Shown here piece by piece: positions 11,028 to 22,885 of a stretch of DNA of 64,000 nt (positions are counted from its first letter, which is position 1; the number at the start of each line of letters is the position of its first letter). Position numbers and translations under genes: made by a program. Under the pieces are notes generated by a model. It searched no databases and was not told the origin of the DNA. It saw nothing but the letters and a program-made list of their open reading frames with translations. The stretch is from Cricetomys ansorgei (Eukaryota > Chordata > Mammalia > Rodentia > Nesomyidae): contig JAMJFZ010001797.1 in the NCBI GenBank assembly GCA_026225945.1, positions 2,071,001-2,135,000 on the forward strand, in the 5' to 3' direction.

Positions 11028-11343
11028 GGAAAATGCTTATTTGGGTCTTACAATTTCAGAGAGTTAAGAGCCCACGGCCATCATGATGGTCAGAGAGCAG
11101 CAGACAGGCAACCAAGACAGTAGCTAAGATGTGCTCCCATTTTGATCCGCATCACGATGGGGAGGGGAGAGATTGGGAATAGCCAGAGTCTTTTGAGATC
11201 TCAAAGCCAACCACACACCTTCTGCAACAAGGCCACACTTCTTAATTCTTCCCTAAAAGTTCCATGAGCTGGAGACCAAGCATTTAAACTATGAGCCTAT
11301 GGTGGTGGCAGGGGAAGGGTAAGTTCTCACTGGAACCACCTCA
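11028..11343 (-). mobile_element. Type B rodent LTR-like repeat, antisense
   Basis: Read on the minus strand it has the family order: the start near 'ggtggttcca' (11330-11340), 'cataggctcatagtttaaatgc', 'tggtctccagctc', 'aaggccttgttgcag' and the middle 'gatcaaaatgggagca'. On the plus strand the end reads 'gagcccacggccatcatgatgg'. The true 3' end is lost at the TCC array. It is likely MaLR (ORR1/MT-like). Confidence 0.65.
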
Positions 11344-11344
11344 C

Positions 11345-12160
11345 TAGGAAATGTTCAAGGACTCCTAGTCACAGAGCATACAGAACCTGAACTGGCCATC
11401 TTCTATAACCAGGCAAGGCTTCCAGTGGTGGGACTGGAACACCCAGCCAGCCACAAAACCTTCGACCTACAGTCTGTGCTGCCTACGGGATGTCATGGAG
11501 CAATGGAGGAGCAGAACTCGTGGGAGTGACCAGCCAATGACTGGTCTAGCTTGAGGCCCACCGCAGGAGAGGGAGCCCATGCCTAGTAGTGCAGGGATGG
11601 CCAGGAACTGGAGACATAGGATTGGTGCCTAGCCAATCTTCCCCAGAGAGACTTCCTCTGACAGCTGATGGGAGCAGGTTCAGGCAACCCCGTAGAAGAA
11701 GGGGAGGTGGGATTGTGGGAAACAAAGGTGTTTGGACACCGGGAAAACATGGCCTATGGAGTCAACTGAGTGGGACTCGGGCTCACAGAGCCTGAAGAGA
11801 AGACACGAGGTTTAGGTTGTCTGGCTTGGTGCTCTTGTAGAACTACTAGACGTTGGAGTTGGGGGGGGGCCTGACCCTTTGGCCTGCCCTTAGGACCATT
11901 TTCCTCCTGCTGGGTTGCCTTGTGCAGCCTTGATGTAGGGGCTTAAGTCCAGCCTTGTCCCATCTTGTTATGCCCTGTGCAAACACCTCGGAGGAAGTGT
12001 TCCGATCAGAGGGAGCCACTGTGGATAGACCTTTGGTGTAAGGCGTGAGGGCAAAGACCAGGAGAAGACAGCTGTGTGGGGCCCAGGAGTGGGAGGACAG
12101 GAAGACAGATGCCAGGCCCCATGTCTGTATAATGGCTTTAAAACAAAACAAACAAAAACC
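11345..12160 (+). mobile_element. Rodent LINE-1 3' UTR (Lx-like), 5' truncated
   Basis: Phrases of the rodent L1 3' UTR appear in order: 'cccagccagccacaaaacc' and 'cgacctacagtctgtgctg' (about 11440-11480), 'ccaatgactggtctagcttg' (11533-11553), 'gcagatgggagcag'-like at about 11660, a 'gttgggttgccttgt'-like segment at 11908-11925, and finally an A-rich tail 'aaaacaaaacaaacaaaaacc' at about 12140-12160. It contains no ORF2 sequence. The short open frames inside have no meaning. Confidence 0.75.
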
Positions 12161-14540
12161 ATGGGTTCATTCCGGGGAGCAAACTAATGTCCCGACGCCA
12201 GGGCAGCAAGCACTTTCCGGACGGAACCGCCTCCCCGGGCCCTGTTTTGCTCCTGGTCTGAAGCAAATCCTGATGTGATCCAGATGTGGAGCCCTATTTT
12301 GCATTTAAACATAGCATGTAACATGTGTTGGTTTTTGATTATTCCTTTCTATCAGAGCGTAAACCCCCATGCACGTGACACGTTATGTTTAAAATTTTCT
12401 GAAGCGGGTCGTTGTTGGGACTGACGGGCTGTGGCCGTGTGAATTACAGGAAAGGCTAGTTCACGTCTGACTACTAAAACATTTCACATCACATTAAAAT
12501 CCACGCCTCCGGAGCCTTTGTCAATTGCCTTCGTCTCTGGATGTCACGCCGAACGTTATTGGTTCGAATTGGACCAAATCATCCGGAGAGGCCATGTCTG
12601 TCCTTGCTTTGCCGACTCTCCTCGTGTGGAAAGGTTTGCAATTTCCCCGCTGACCGTGCTCCAGCTCAACCATTCGGCTCAACAGGTATGGTGGCAAACC
12701 TAATGTAGGGTGCAGGCTGTGGGCACGAGCAGGCTGTTATCTCCTTCTCTCTGGTGGCTTGCTTCTGGGACTTCATTATGTTGACAGTGGGCGCATCATG
12801 TTTTTCATCCCCACAGAGTGTTTTGACTGAGGCGCCTGTCTTTCTCTCTCACAGTGCTGTCAAAACCATCATCAATGTTTGTCGTTCTGGTGATATCAAG
12901 CTTACCGTCTCAGCCCCACAGAGGTGGCTGCGTTAAGTTCCATCGTGTGAGAGTTGGTTCACTGTGTCAGCCCGTGGAGAGTGGGCTAAAGCAAATTCTG
13001 CCGCTCTGTCGCTCGGCGGCTGGATGCTGATGTTCCTGCAGAGATCTCCCCATGGAATTCTTGGTCCGCGGGATGGTATTATTGGAGACATGGTGGAATA
13101 TTCGGGAGTGTTATGGAAGCACCTCAGGCCATGGGGAGAATACAAAGGGCATAGGGAAAGCTGGCTTTCTTGTTCAGTCTTTGGCTTCCCCATGAGGCGG
13201 GGAGATCATTGTCCAGTCTATCCGTCCATGTCCAGTCCTGATCTGGTTCCAGTTCTGATCCCAAGCCTATGCCAAAGGTGAAGCTGTTAGTGCACAGCTT
13301 TCATTTGTGTAAATCTCTGCCAGGATTTTGGCTCAGTAAACCAATTAAAAGAGCCAGTGGGGAGCAGAAAGGGGAGGTGTATTCAATGCGGACACACTGG
13401 AGAGCCAGTGAACATTCCATGTTCATCTTCTAGATCCAGACATGAGATTACAGTCTAACCAGACAGCTAAGGGGAGTCAGATCTCAGCAGTCCTGGTCAC
13501 GCTCTCGTTCTGCCCACCACTGACCCGTCATGGTCTGGATGTCACGCTCATCCTGTAAGGTGCTCTGACAAGTTCTTTCTCCCAGAATGAGATTCCTGAG
13601 GAACTCCCCAATTCTTTGGGGTCCGTTGCTTTGACAGTGTGATGATCAGATTGAGAGACACATAGCCTGTGCCCCACCCCCACCAAAACAAACAAACAAG
13701 GCGGACAGATTAGAAACCACTGCATTTGATACCAAACTCCCCACGCCAGTCTTTCTTAGCCTTAATGTTTGTTAAACTCTTATGTGCCAGACATGTCAGG
13801 GATTTAAAATCATGATCATGTTCAGCAGAACCTCTCTGAAGTAGACGTGATGCGCAATTGCCCGCACAGTGCGTACGCAGGACAGGCGGCCCATCTTCTT
13901 AAGGTCAGTTGGGAAGAGATGAGCCAAGGCTTGGATGGGTCTCCCTGACCACAACCCACGGTTATTCTTACTGGATGTGCTGTTTCTGTTTGCTCTGAGC
14001 ATCAGGATTCTTCCAGGTCTGTGAGGGTCACGGCAAGCTTGCAGAGGCAGCCTAAAATACCCGTCTGGTTATTCTCAGTGTCTTCCTCTGACTCATGCCT
14101 GAAAGCTTTAGGTACCACAAGGTCCGTATTTCTGAGATCTGACCTCGACCTGACCTGAGGATCGCTTCTGCCAATGGGGAGGTGTTCTGCTCCGTGTCAG
14201 GTGTTACCACCTTCTTCCTGGCTTGGAAACCTTGTTGTGCGCGGCCACCGCTTTGATCACCAGTGAACCTGGTCACGGGCAAGTTGACTCCACTCAGTGG
14301 GTGGCAAGAGCAAAGGAACCGTGGATCGATGTGTTGCTGGGCTTGAATGTCCTAACAGCACGGCATCAGCTCTCCGGTTTCTCAGGGAGTGTCTGCGGTG
14401 AAGAATAAAGAGCTTTTTTCCTCAGACAGGAATTCACCCTGACACCCAGCCTGTAGGAAGCAAAACAACAAAACCGACTGATGAAACAGGATGTAGTCCC
14501 AGGAGGCTGCTTACAGTCAGCAGCCCCATCCACCAAGGAG
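12161..14540. other. Unassigned sequence with a possible conserved element at 12290-12720
   Basis: About 2.4 kb with no named repeat. The part 12290-12720 is free of repeats and unusually rich in CpG for this window (several CGs between 12490 and 12640). Short open frames at 12518-12703 and 12964-13281 show no domain. A polypyrimidine C-rich patch follows at 14545-14590. Confidence 0.35.
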
Positions 14541-14681
14541 ACTAACTCCCCTCCCCTTCCTCCTTCCCCCTCCCCTCCCCCACCCCAGCCTAGAAACAGC
14601 CTCCCGGTCTTCCGGGTGGCCTCTGAACCTCACATTCCCTAAGCCTACAGTTGAACCTCTTTCCTGATCAAGATGCATTCT

Positions 14682-14859
14682 TAAAGATTTACTTTACTTT
14701 AAATTATGTGTGTGTGTGTTTGGGGGGTGCATGCGTGTGAGTGCGTGTGTCTAGGGACCTCCCATAACTGCAGTTACAGGCAGCTGTAACTGAGGACCCG
14801 ACTTGTGTCCCTTGCGAGAGCAATGGGTGTTCCTAACCCCCAAGCCACCTCTCCAGACC
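14682..14859 (-). mobile_element. B2/B3 SINE, antisense
   Basis: The complemented tail 'aaagatttactttactt' is followed by a TG-rich patch and the diverged B2 body: 'cagttacaggcagctgtaac', 'gagagcaatgggtgttcc' and 'caagccacctctccagacc'. More diverged than most copies here. Confidence 0.75.
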
Positions 14860-15129
14860 TTCAAAATCTACTTTTAAACAGTTGCCAAAGCGATTGCAGA
14901 CTCTCAAGGCCGCCTTAACAGAAAAAGGCCAGGGATTTAAGGGAAACTAAAAAAAAACCTAAGAAAACTGCTATGCTCGTTAGTTATATTGAAATGCTTT
15001 CAAAATACAGCACGCGAAAGAAAGCCTAAGGTGGCTTTGCTTGCCGCTCTCCAGGCAAAGCCAGCACTGTCATCAGCTATGACAAACTACACATCCAGGG
15101 TACTTCCCATATCAAGACTGAACCCATAG

Positions 15130-15304
15130 TGGGGCTGGAGAAATGGCTCAGTGGTCAAGCGCACGTCCTGCCTTGTACAAGTTTGGTTCCCAGCACTCAA
15201 GGTAGGCAGCTCACAACCTCCCATAACTCCAACTTCAGGGAATCCAAGCCTTCTGATCTCTGTGGACTGCTGCACTCAGATGCACAACCCCTTGAAACAC
15301 AAAT

Positions 15305-15340
<36 letters not shown>

Positions 15341-15360
15341 AGAATTTAAAATAAAATAAA
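15130..15360 (+). mobile_element. B2 SINE with (CA)n and A-rich tail
   Basis: It begins 'ggggctggagaaatggctca', continues with 'gtttggttcccagcactc', 'agctcacaacctcccataac' and 'ccttctgatctctgtgg', then a CA run at about 15309-15338 and the AATAAAATAAA tail. It keeps the tRNA-like head that holds the Pol III A and B boxes, though both are mutated. Confidence 0.88.
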
Positions 15361-15389
15361 TTAGCTAATTAAAATTTTAGAAAGACTAA

Positions 15390-15541
15390 GCTGGGTGTGG
15401 TGGCACAAGCCTTTAAATGCAGGGACTCAGGGGGCAGAGGCAGACGGATCTTTGTGAGTTCAAGGCCAGCCTAGTCTACATGGTAAGTTCTAGGACAGCC
15501 AGGGCTATAGAGTGAGACCCTGTCTCAAAAGCAATTTAAAA
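15390..15541 (+). mobile_element. B1 SINE
   Basis: A full-length B1: 'gctgggtgtggtggcacaag' at the start, 'ggcagaggcagacggatc', 'gagttcaaggccagcctag', 'aggacagccagggctatag' and 'agaccctgtctcaaaa' at the end. B1 derives from 7SL RNA. It follows the B2 at 15130-15360 in the same orientation. Confidence 0.92.
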
Positions 15542-15589
15542 GACAAAAATCATGAATGCGTTGAGATGAAGGAGTCACGTCTCTGGACC

Positions 15590-15870
15590 TGGTGGAAACA
15601 AGGAGCCATGGAGTGGCTAAAGCAACAGAAGCGTGTGGTCTCACAGCTCTGGAGTCTGCAAGCCGTGAATGCATGCTGTCAGCTTGGCTCCCCTGAAGGC
15701 TGCGGGAAGGTTCTGTCCCAGGGCCTCTTCTCTCCGTGGCTTGCCAGTGGCCATCGCCTCTCTCTCTCACACACAGCTTTCCCTGATATACAGATACACG
15801 AATACCTGTCTGCCCGCAAGGACCCGAGTCATGCTGGGTGAGAGTCCATACTAGCAATTACACTTTGACT
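15590..15870 (-). repeat. Old MaLR-like (MST/MLT-type) fragment, antisense
   Basis: The phrases 'tctcacagctctggagtctgc', 'ctgaaggctgcgggaaggttc' and 'ggcttgccagtggcca' follow the order of the antisense 3' part of mammal-wide MaLR-type LTRs. Open frames on both strands across it have no significance. The assignment is by eye. Confidence 0.45.
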
Positions 15871-16170
15871 CTGTCGCTCCTCTAAGGACTGTGTCTCCAG
15901 GATGCAGGTTATTGGGTTTCCTGGGAATATGGGGGAATAGATCTCAGCGTTGCAAAATGTCACCTGCTGGTGATCTTCGCCTCCTCCGCACGAATTCCTT
16001 TGTGAATTTGTTGGCACTTTTATTTTACTTTTTCTTGATTAGGTTTATGAGAAATTCACGACTTCCCCCCCCCTTTCCACAGAGCTGTTGATTTTATTAA
16101 TAGATTCCACTGTTTTAACTTTTACAGTCATTTTAGTATTTATCTAAGACTTTCTTATTAATCTTTACCT

Positions 16171-16312
16171 GTGTGTGTGTGTGTGTGCACTTGCGTGTGC
16201 ACGTGCTCATGCGTGTGCACACCCATACGCGAGTGTATTTGGTACTGAGGACCAAACTCAGGGCCTGGTAAGAGCTCTCTCTGCCCCTGAATGCCATGCG
16301 AGCCCTACCCTT
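16171..16312 (-). mobile_element. ID-like SINE, antisense, with (TG)n
   Basis: A TG run at 16171-16188 and a TG-rich patch are followed by 'tggtactgaggaccaaactcag', 'ggcctggtaagagctctctc' and 'ccatgcgagccct', which read like the reverse complement of a tRNA-like ID head. ID elements are very common in rat; this is the only candidate here. Confidence 0.55.
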
Positions 16313-16539
16313 TCGTTCCGTGATCCACATGTTCAGGCCTGTGAATTGACTTTAGATTCTGACTTAGATTATAAAGGGCACCATGAGCACGTGAGCATGA
16401 GAGTCGGACTACTTGGGTTCAAGTGTCCCTCTTCCTGAATCTCTTGGGCCTATGATAAACAAACACAGGGAAGCCATTTGACAGTTCCGGGTGCTTCAAC
16501 AGTTAGCTTGTCGGGGATAATTTATAATTTATGTATATA

Positions 16540-16764
16540 TGACTCTGCATATTTGTATTTTATTTTATGTGCATGAATGTTTTGCCAGCATGTATGTCTG
16601 CGCACCATGTGCATGCCTGGTACCCTAGAGGCCAGAAGAGGGCGTTGGATCCCCTGGAACTGAAGTTACAGATGGTTGTTACAGGTGGATGCTCTGAATC
16701 AAACTCAAGTCCTCCGGAAGAGCCGACTGTGATCCTAACCACTGAGCCGTCTTCCCACGCCCGC
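16540..16764 (-). mobile_element. B2 SINE, antisense
   Basis: Complemented tail 'ttttattttatgtgcatgaa', then 'tgccagcatgtatgtctg', 'gaggccagaagagggcgttg', 'cccctggaactgaagttac', 'cctccggaagagc' and 'cactgagccgtcttccc'. It is full length and keeps the 'ccagaagagggc' segment that resembles a CTCF core. Confidence 0.9.
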
Positions 16765-16889
16765 TGAAAGCACATTGAGATGAAGCTTTTCCAACAATGT
16801 GTTTTCTCTATGAGGCTTGTCAATCAACCCCCACCACCACCAGGAACCCAACCCAACCTTCAGCATCTCGTTTAAGGGTCATCTTCAAC

Positions 16890-17530
16890 ATGAAATTACT
16901 GGCCAACTGTGAAAAACATGCCCGCAAATAGACCGTGGCCGTGACCCATGTTGGCAGTAGGAGAGCGGAGGCAGGAAGAATGAATCCCAACTACATGTTT
17001 GACAGAGGATGACTGTGTCTCTCAGCACTCTCAGGAGAGCTCTTTCTGCAGCAGGTGGCGATGAACGCAGCCACCTACAGCAGGCCACGTGAGCACATGG
17101 GGTACTCGGCCTGAAGTGGGACATCCGTGTTGCAACCCTGCCTCCCGAGACACAGATCATCGTGGAAAGGGAGAGGAAAGGTTGTAAGAGCCAGAGGGAG
17201 TGCATGGCTACAAAGAAGCAGTATTGGGGGGGAGGTGCAGGACGTCCCACCTCCGTGGAAGAGCTATTGGCAGATGGTAGCTGCTAGGAGACGGAGAGGC
17301 CGTTTTCTTGAATGGTGTCCCTGTCGGTAGCTTGCTCAGATAAATGGCCCAATACCTGGGAGTAAATAGGCGGCACGCGTTGGACTTGATGTGTTTAAAA
17401 CACGCAAAGACAAAGAGTCGAGTGGGTGGGGAAGGGAGGGTGTGGATTTGGGAGGAATTGGGGGAGGGAATGAACCCCATAGGAATGCATTGCAGAAACG
17501 TCTCAAGGATTAATTTTTTTTAAAAAATGA
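16890..17530 (+). mobile_element. Rodent LINE-1 3' UTR, 5' truncated
   Basis: Recognisable L1 3' UTR phrases are 'gttgtaagagccagagggag' (17180-17200), 'gagctattggcagatggtagctgctaggag' (17260-17290), 'gttttcttgaatggtgtccc' (17302-17321) and the terminal G-rich tract 'gggaggaattgggggagggaa' (17450-17471), followed by an A/T tail. The polypurine tract near the end is typical of rodent L1. Confidence 0.7.
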
Positions 17531-17744
17531 TTTGTTGCTTTGTTCAACCACAGCTAAAAATAGGCGCACCAGGTCTATTCGTGTGTTTTGCTACCCTGTA
17601 CTTATCTGTGGGTCAACACAAGAGCTCTGCCAGAATTAGTTTTGGAGTTATTAGTAAATTAGTCAGTAGACTAACCGATTCTGGATCTGCGAACGAGGCT
17701 CAGCTGTACATACAATGGAAAAGGGCCAAGTCTGCGTCTCAGTA
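17531..17744. other. Unassigned sequence between two L1 fragments
   Basis: Nothing recognised. A 72-codon open frame (17527-17745) shows no domain. Confidence 0.3.
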
Positions 17745-17875
17745 AAAGGGAGAATGTGCTATTATTGCATGTATGGACCTTGGAAGCATTATCCTAAGTG
17801 AAATGAATCAGATATTAAAGAACAGAGTTATATAATTCCACTTGCATGAAATTTCTACAAGAAATAAGTTTATAG
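17745..17875 (+). mobile_element. Old L1 fragment (ORF2 end / 3' UTR, L1M-like)
   Basis: The sequence 'cattatcctaagtgaaatgaatcagatattaaagaacagag', then 'tataattccacttgcatgaaat', is the well-known junction between the end of ORF2 and the 3' UTR of old mammalian L1. It lies to the left of another L1 piece that comes from a position earlier in the element, so the two are separate insertions or rearranged. Confidence 0.65.
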
Positions 17876-17929
17876 AAATACAAGGTGAAAACTAGATGTC
17901 CAATGTAGCTAGAGCTTTATCTCTCATTC

Positions 17930-18800
17930 TGCACAAAAAATAACTCCAAATGGATGAAAAATCTTAATATAAGACACAGTAGTGGAAAAGCAGAAGGTGC
18001 GCCTCAAGATAAAGATGCAGGCGAGGGCTTTCTGAACCAGACTCCAGTTACTCAGGAAATAGGGCCAGTTCTCAACAAATGAGACCCCAGATAAAATTGA
18101 AAATCTGTGCAACAAAGGAAATGGTTAATTGAGAGCAGCTTTTCAAACGAGGAAAGTCTTTATGGACTGCATATCTGATAGATATCCGGAATACGTGAAA
18201 AACTCAAAAAGCTCAGCAACAAGAAAATAATCCAGTTTAAAAGTGGACCCAGTTGCTGAACAGAAAGTTCTCAGTAGAGGAGATGCAGCTGCACACCCGT
18301 CAAATACCTTAAAATGTGTTCGATGTTCCTGCGTCCCTGTTGTCACCAAGGAAACGAATGACGAAAGCTCCAGTTGCTGCGGATGAGAGGAACATCTACT
18401 CGCAGCCGGTGGGATATGAACTGGGGTGGCCACTGTGGAGACTGGTGTGGAAGGTTCTCAATAAACGAAGACTGGAGTTATCAGATGTCCCAGCTACACC
18501 ATTCACAGGAGTCCATCCAAAGACGCTATAGCCCACCACACACATGTGCCCGCCATGTTTGTGTTCACTGTTGCTCACATCACAGTACCAAGGAGATGAA
18601 ACCAACCAGATGTCCATCAGATGGTGCAAGGATAACGGAAATGTGGTGCTTATAGACAGTGGGGATTTATTCGACCATAAAGAAAAAATGGAATTATGCA
18701 ATTTGCAGGAAAACGGGTGGAACTGCAAAATGCCGCATTCAGCGAGGTCACCCAGGTTCAGAAAGACCATCACCGCATGGGCTCTCCTATGCAGATTCTA
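17930..18800 (+). pseudogene. Decayed LINE-1 ORF2, C-terminal part
   Basis: The order of segments matches the last part of L1 ORF2: 'aactccaaatggatgaaaaa', 'tgcaacaaaggaaatggtta', 'gactgcatatctgatagata', 'actcaaaaagctcagcaac', 'ggccactgtggagactggtgtgg', 'aggagatgaaaccaaccag', then 'gcaggaaaacgggtggaac' and 'gcgaggtcacccaggttcag' near the end. ORF2 encodes the endonuclease and reverse transcriptase that moves L1 and SINEs; only the C-terminal end is here. The frame is broken by many stops and small indels, so no protein can be made. Confidence 0.75.
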
Positions 18801-19262
18801 TTTCCGTGCGTGCGTCTATGTGGGGGTGAGGGGCAGTTGCCTGGAAACTCCAGAGGGAGAAATTACTTTCAGCAGAAAATTACCCTGTAATTCAATCTCT
18901 GCACTGTATTTAAAACCCAAAATGTCATGATTGATTGGTTTTAGATCTGACCACTTGTATGAAACCTGAAAGTCTTGATTATGTTCTGTCAGCAATCACC
19001 ATTCAAATGTCCTTCCAGGTGCACTTCCTCTTCTGATGAGTCATGTGACCAAGGACTGCAGAGTTCTGTTTTGTGGGTGTCTACACATTTAACCATTTCC
19101 ATTGAGTCTTGTTTCCTGCCTTTCATCTTCCATTAGTTCTCATTATGGACATTTAAATCTAATAAAAATCTAAGAAAATAAAGTTAAAAACTAAGACATT
19201 TTTTCCTTTAAAGATGCTTTAGGTTAAGCAAAATACCTCTAAATATTGGACACCACAAAATC
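18801..19262. other. Unassigned sequence
   Basis: No gene or named repeat is certain; it may be the decayed 3' UTR of the preceding L1. Confidence 0.3.
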
Positions 19263-19742
<480 letters not shown>

Positions 19743-21590
19743 AAGATTTTTATTGATACACATAAAATGACAGGCATGGATGCTTGTTAAGATCTTACAT
19801 TTGATCCCATTTTCATAATGGAATTACAGAAGATCACAGCCCTCCACGCAGTAACATTCAGACTTAGAGTTAGCTCTGTGTGTAATAGAAAACGTGCTGA
19901 GTTGCTAAGTCTAACCAGGAAGAGATTTCTTAAAGCGTTATTGAATCGCTTGCTCTGACCCTTCCAAAGGTGCTAAAGCCAAGACTTATAAAGAAAGAGG
20001 TTCCTGTGTGTACTTTCTCAACACCAGCTTTCTCAATGTCGTCTCTTGGTTCTGACTTGTATTCTGTTTATAAAATTTATTTCAAACATGGTCATATTTC
20101 AGGAAATTTCATACAAGGAAAAACACATCACCTAAACTCCTCAAAGTTGAGGACCAAAATAGAAAGAGGAGATCTGTAACCACCTTGATAGATGAAGAGA
20201 GGTTCTGAAGTGACACACCTCCAGACTATTGAGGCAATGGGCCCCAGTGGATTAAACTGCTCCCGGGGCATCTCATGCTAGGGTGGGGCCAGCCAGAGGA
20301 GGCACTTGCTGCCAGGAAGAGATTTCACACATCTTTGACAGCTCATCAGATTGACAGATCTGGAACTGGGCCAAGGATGGGTCAGTGGTGTGCGAAACCA
20401 TACCATTACTCGGCAGAACCTCTGAATTAAGTCTATTCATTACCAGCTATTTAAACCTAAACCCCATGTCTTTCTCTGCTTCTCACCATCCGCAATTGGC
20501 ACATCAAGGACGGGGCGGTGGAGCGAAGCTTTTGGGGCTGCCAGGACCCGGGCTCATTGCCTAAAACTCCAGCAACAAAGCTTCAGCTGTGGCGTACCTT
20601 TAACTTGGTGGAAGCAGATGATGACATTCAAATAGCGTGTCCTGACTGGTGATCAGAGTTGTCAATCTCTGCTCTGTCTTCGAAGTGCACTGATCACATC
20701 AGGACGCTGCCCTACAATGGCTTCTTCTGCCCGCCGTCGGGAGACACTCTGACAGAAAGATGTGACACGTGGTGTTAAATTCTCTACATGAGGATAGCAA
20801 TGTACATTTAAGTGAAAAATCTGAGTTTTATGGCCTACCTAGTGAGCTGTTAATAAGGCCCAATGAAGTTTCAGAATTAACTAGTGCTGAGAGCACCCTG
20901 CTTCTCAACACACGATCCACAGAACGTTCCTTAATTTCCTATCGACTTGGTCCCCTGCCTTGGTTCTGACTCCTTCCCGCCACTCTCTCAGAGGTGAGGG
21001 AGAACAGATCAATCCTCGGAGGCTAGGAGAGGCTCCGCACTACTAAAAGTGATCCATGACAGTAATTTTCATCCTTGTTACTCTCTCTGAGAGGCTGAGC
21101 TTCCAAGAGCTTTGCAGAAAAGAGACAGTCAGTAAATGGAAACATACGGTAATCATACCTCGGTGGCAGGAGCTTGGAGGAGACTCCCGGATGGTGCAAG
21201 GGGACATTCAAAATGCAACTGGGAAGATGCTGTAGGCACGGGGGAGGAAAAAGATTTGAAATGAGGCTGGAACCAAAATCCCATTATTCGTATCACACAT
21301 GCATTCAAAAAGCAAGACTGGATCATGAGTCCTCAACGCAGAAAACCTTTTCCTACGTTTTCTGGGAAACCTGGTCACTGCCTTCTATTCTCAGGAGATG
21401 GGGTGTTCTGATTATATTTTTCTATTAAGAAAGTAGAGTGGGGCATGGGTGGGGGATGGGACACCCGAAACACTTTGCATTTCCTATAGTTTCTCCCACT
21501 TTTGGTCAAGGTGAGGAAACACATGCTTTCGTGTTTGCTGGTAAATTCTTTCCGTCTAGTTGTGCACCATATGGTGAGTATATATTTAGA
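19743..21590. other. Unassigned sequence
   Basis: About 1.85 kb without a named repeat. The part 20440-20760 has higher GC and several CpGs. Small open frames (19970-20179, 20769-20969, 21174-21428) have no recognisable domain. Confidence 0.35.
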
Positions 21591-21594
21591 TATT

Positions 21595-21960
21595 TATCAT
21601 GGACTGAATGTTGGTGTCCCCCACTTCCAACTAAATTCACATGTCAAAATCCTGTGCCCAGTGTGATAATCTTAGATGCTGAAACTTTGGGGAAGAAGAA
21701 CTTAGGGATAGAGGAAGCCTTGATGAATGAGATTAGTGTTTTTATGAAAGAGACCCAGAGTTTTCCTCGCTGTCTTTCTACCATGTGAGGCACACAGAGG
21801 TAACCAAAAAGGGGGGCCTCACAAAGACCTGGCCATACAGGCAGCCTCAGCTCAGATTTTCAACATCAAGAGCTGAGACATTTCTGTTCTCTGTAAGCCA
21901 CTCGGCCTACCATGATTTGTTGTAGTAGCCCAGGATGACTAATGTAATACTGAAATAAAC
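21595..21960 (+). repeat. MaLR (MST/MLT1-like) LTR, old
   Basis: It begins 'atggactgaatgttggtgtcccccac', has 'cccagtgtgataatcttagatg', 'gatgaatgagattagtg', 'tttttatgaaagagaccc' and, near the end, 'ctctgtaagccactcggcc' and 'gttgtagtagcccaggatgac'. This order is that of mammal-wide MaLR LTRs. The open frame at 21438-21788 overlaps it and is fortuitous. Confidence 0.7.
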
Positions 21961-22699
21961 ATCTTCACTCTTCAGTCCAGCGGTGGGAAATAGTACTCTT
22001 AGTCCCGTTAAACTGAGGATTTGCTATTGGGGAATTAGGTGTTGGCCTTCATACTTCAATATCTTGTGACACCAATTTAACTCTCTCGCTAGTGACAAAG
22101 GATGGCTCTGTCTGCCACTACCGTTAGTCAGACAGAGTTCAGCTAACTTCGATCACTAAGGGTCGAATCACAGCACTTTGTTACACATTTACAGACGTGA
22201 ATCTTTCTTCTAGTTTTATAAAACTAGAGCCTGGAAATTAAAATGACCAAAAAAATTGGGGGGAGGCAGCTGAATTTGAATGTAATAACCCTTTATCTAG
22301 TGTTAAAAGAAAAGCTTCAAACAAAGTTAAATAGAGTGTATCTGAGCAAAGGACAGTTACGGAATTGAGAGCATATGTCTGAGGGTTCCCTGCTGCCACA
22401 GTGAGGAAGTAAAACACAGAGACAGCAAGCTGTGTTACAGCAAGGCATTTGTCCCACCGGGGTTAGGTGTGGTCTGATCTGCTGGCTGCCTGTGCCCTCA
22501 AACAAGACTATTTGTTACAAATATACTCTTACACTGAGTGTTGGCTCATGTATGCACTATAGCGATTACTGCTCCCTGTGTAGAAATTTGGAGTAGGAGA
22601 CAGACTTGGTTGGGTCAATGGCCTCCTGCATATTGAACTTCATAGACAGGGCTTTCTAATGCTGAGCCATGTCACGTTGTTTAAAAACATATGAGCAGA
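21961..22699. other. Unassigned sequence
   Basis: Nothing recognised. Mostly AT-rich. Confidence 0.35.
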
Positions 22700-22709
22700 T
22701 GTGATTTTT

Positions 22710-22885
22710 CTCTTGACTACGTGTAGGTGTGGGCATGTGCACATAGGTGCCAGTGCCTGGGAAGGCCAGAGGCTTCAGATCCCGTGGAGCTAGAATTATG
22801 ATTGTGAGCTGCGATATGGAAACCAACATTGGGTCCTCTGGAAGAGCAGTCCGTGCTCTTCATGACGGAGCCATCGCTCCAGCAG
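22710..22885 (-). mobile_element. B2 SINE, antisense
   Basis: The diverged body reads 'ggcatgtgcacataggtgcc', 'gaaggccagaggcttcagatc', 'gtggagctagaattatg', 'gggtcctctggaagagcagtc' and 'cggagccatcgctcc'. Confidence 0.82.

Noticed and set aside
10452..11123. A 223-codon poly-Leu frame and a 190-codon poly-Pro frame
   Set aside because: Produced by the TCC triplet array, open in several frames at once.
15130..15200. tRNA gene
   Set aside because: The tRNA-like head belongs to a B2 SINE and does not fold into a complete tRNA.
18544..18930. A 128-codon plus-strand frame as a possible gene
   Set aside because: It is a surviving piece of the decayed L1 ORF2 and the sequence right of it, with stops on both sides.
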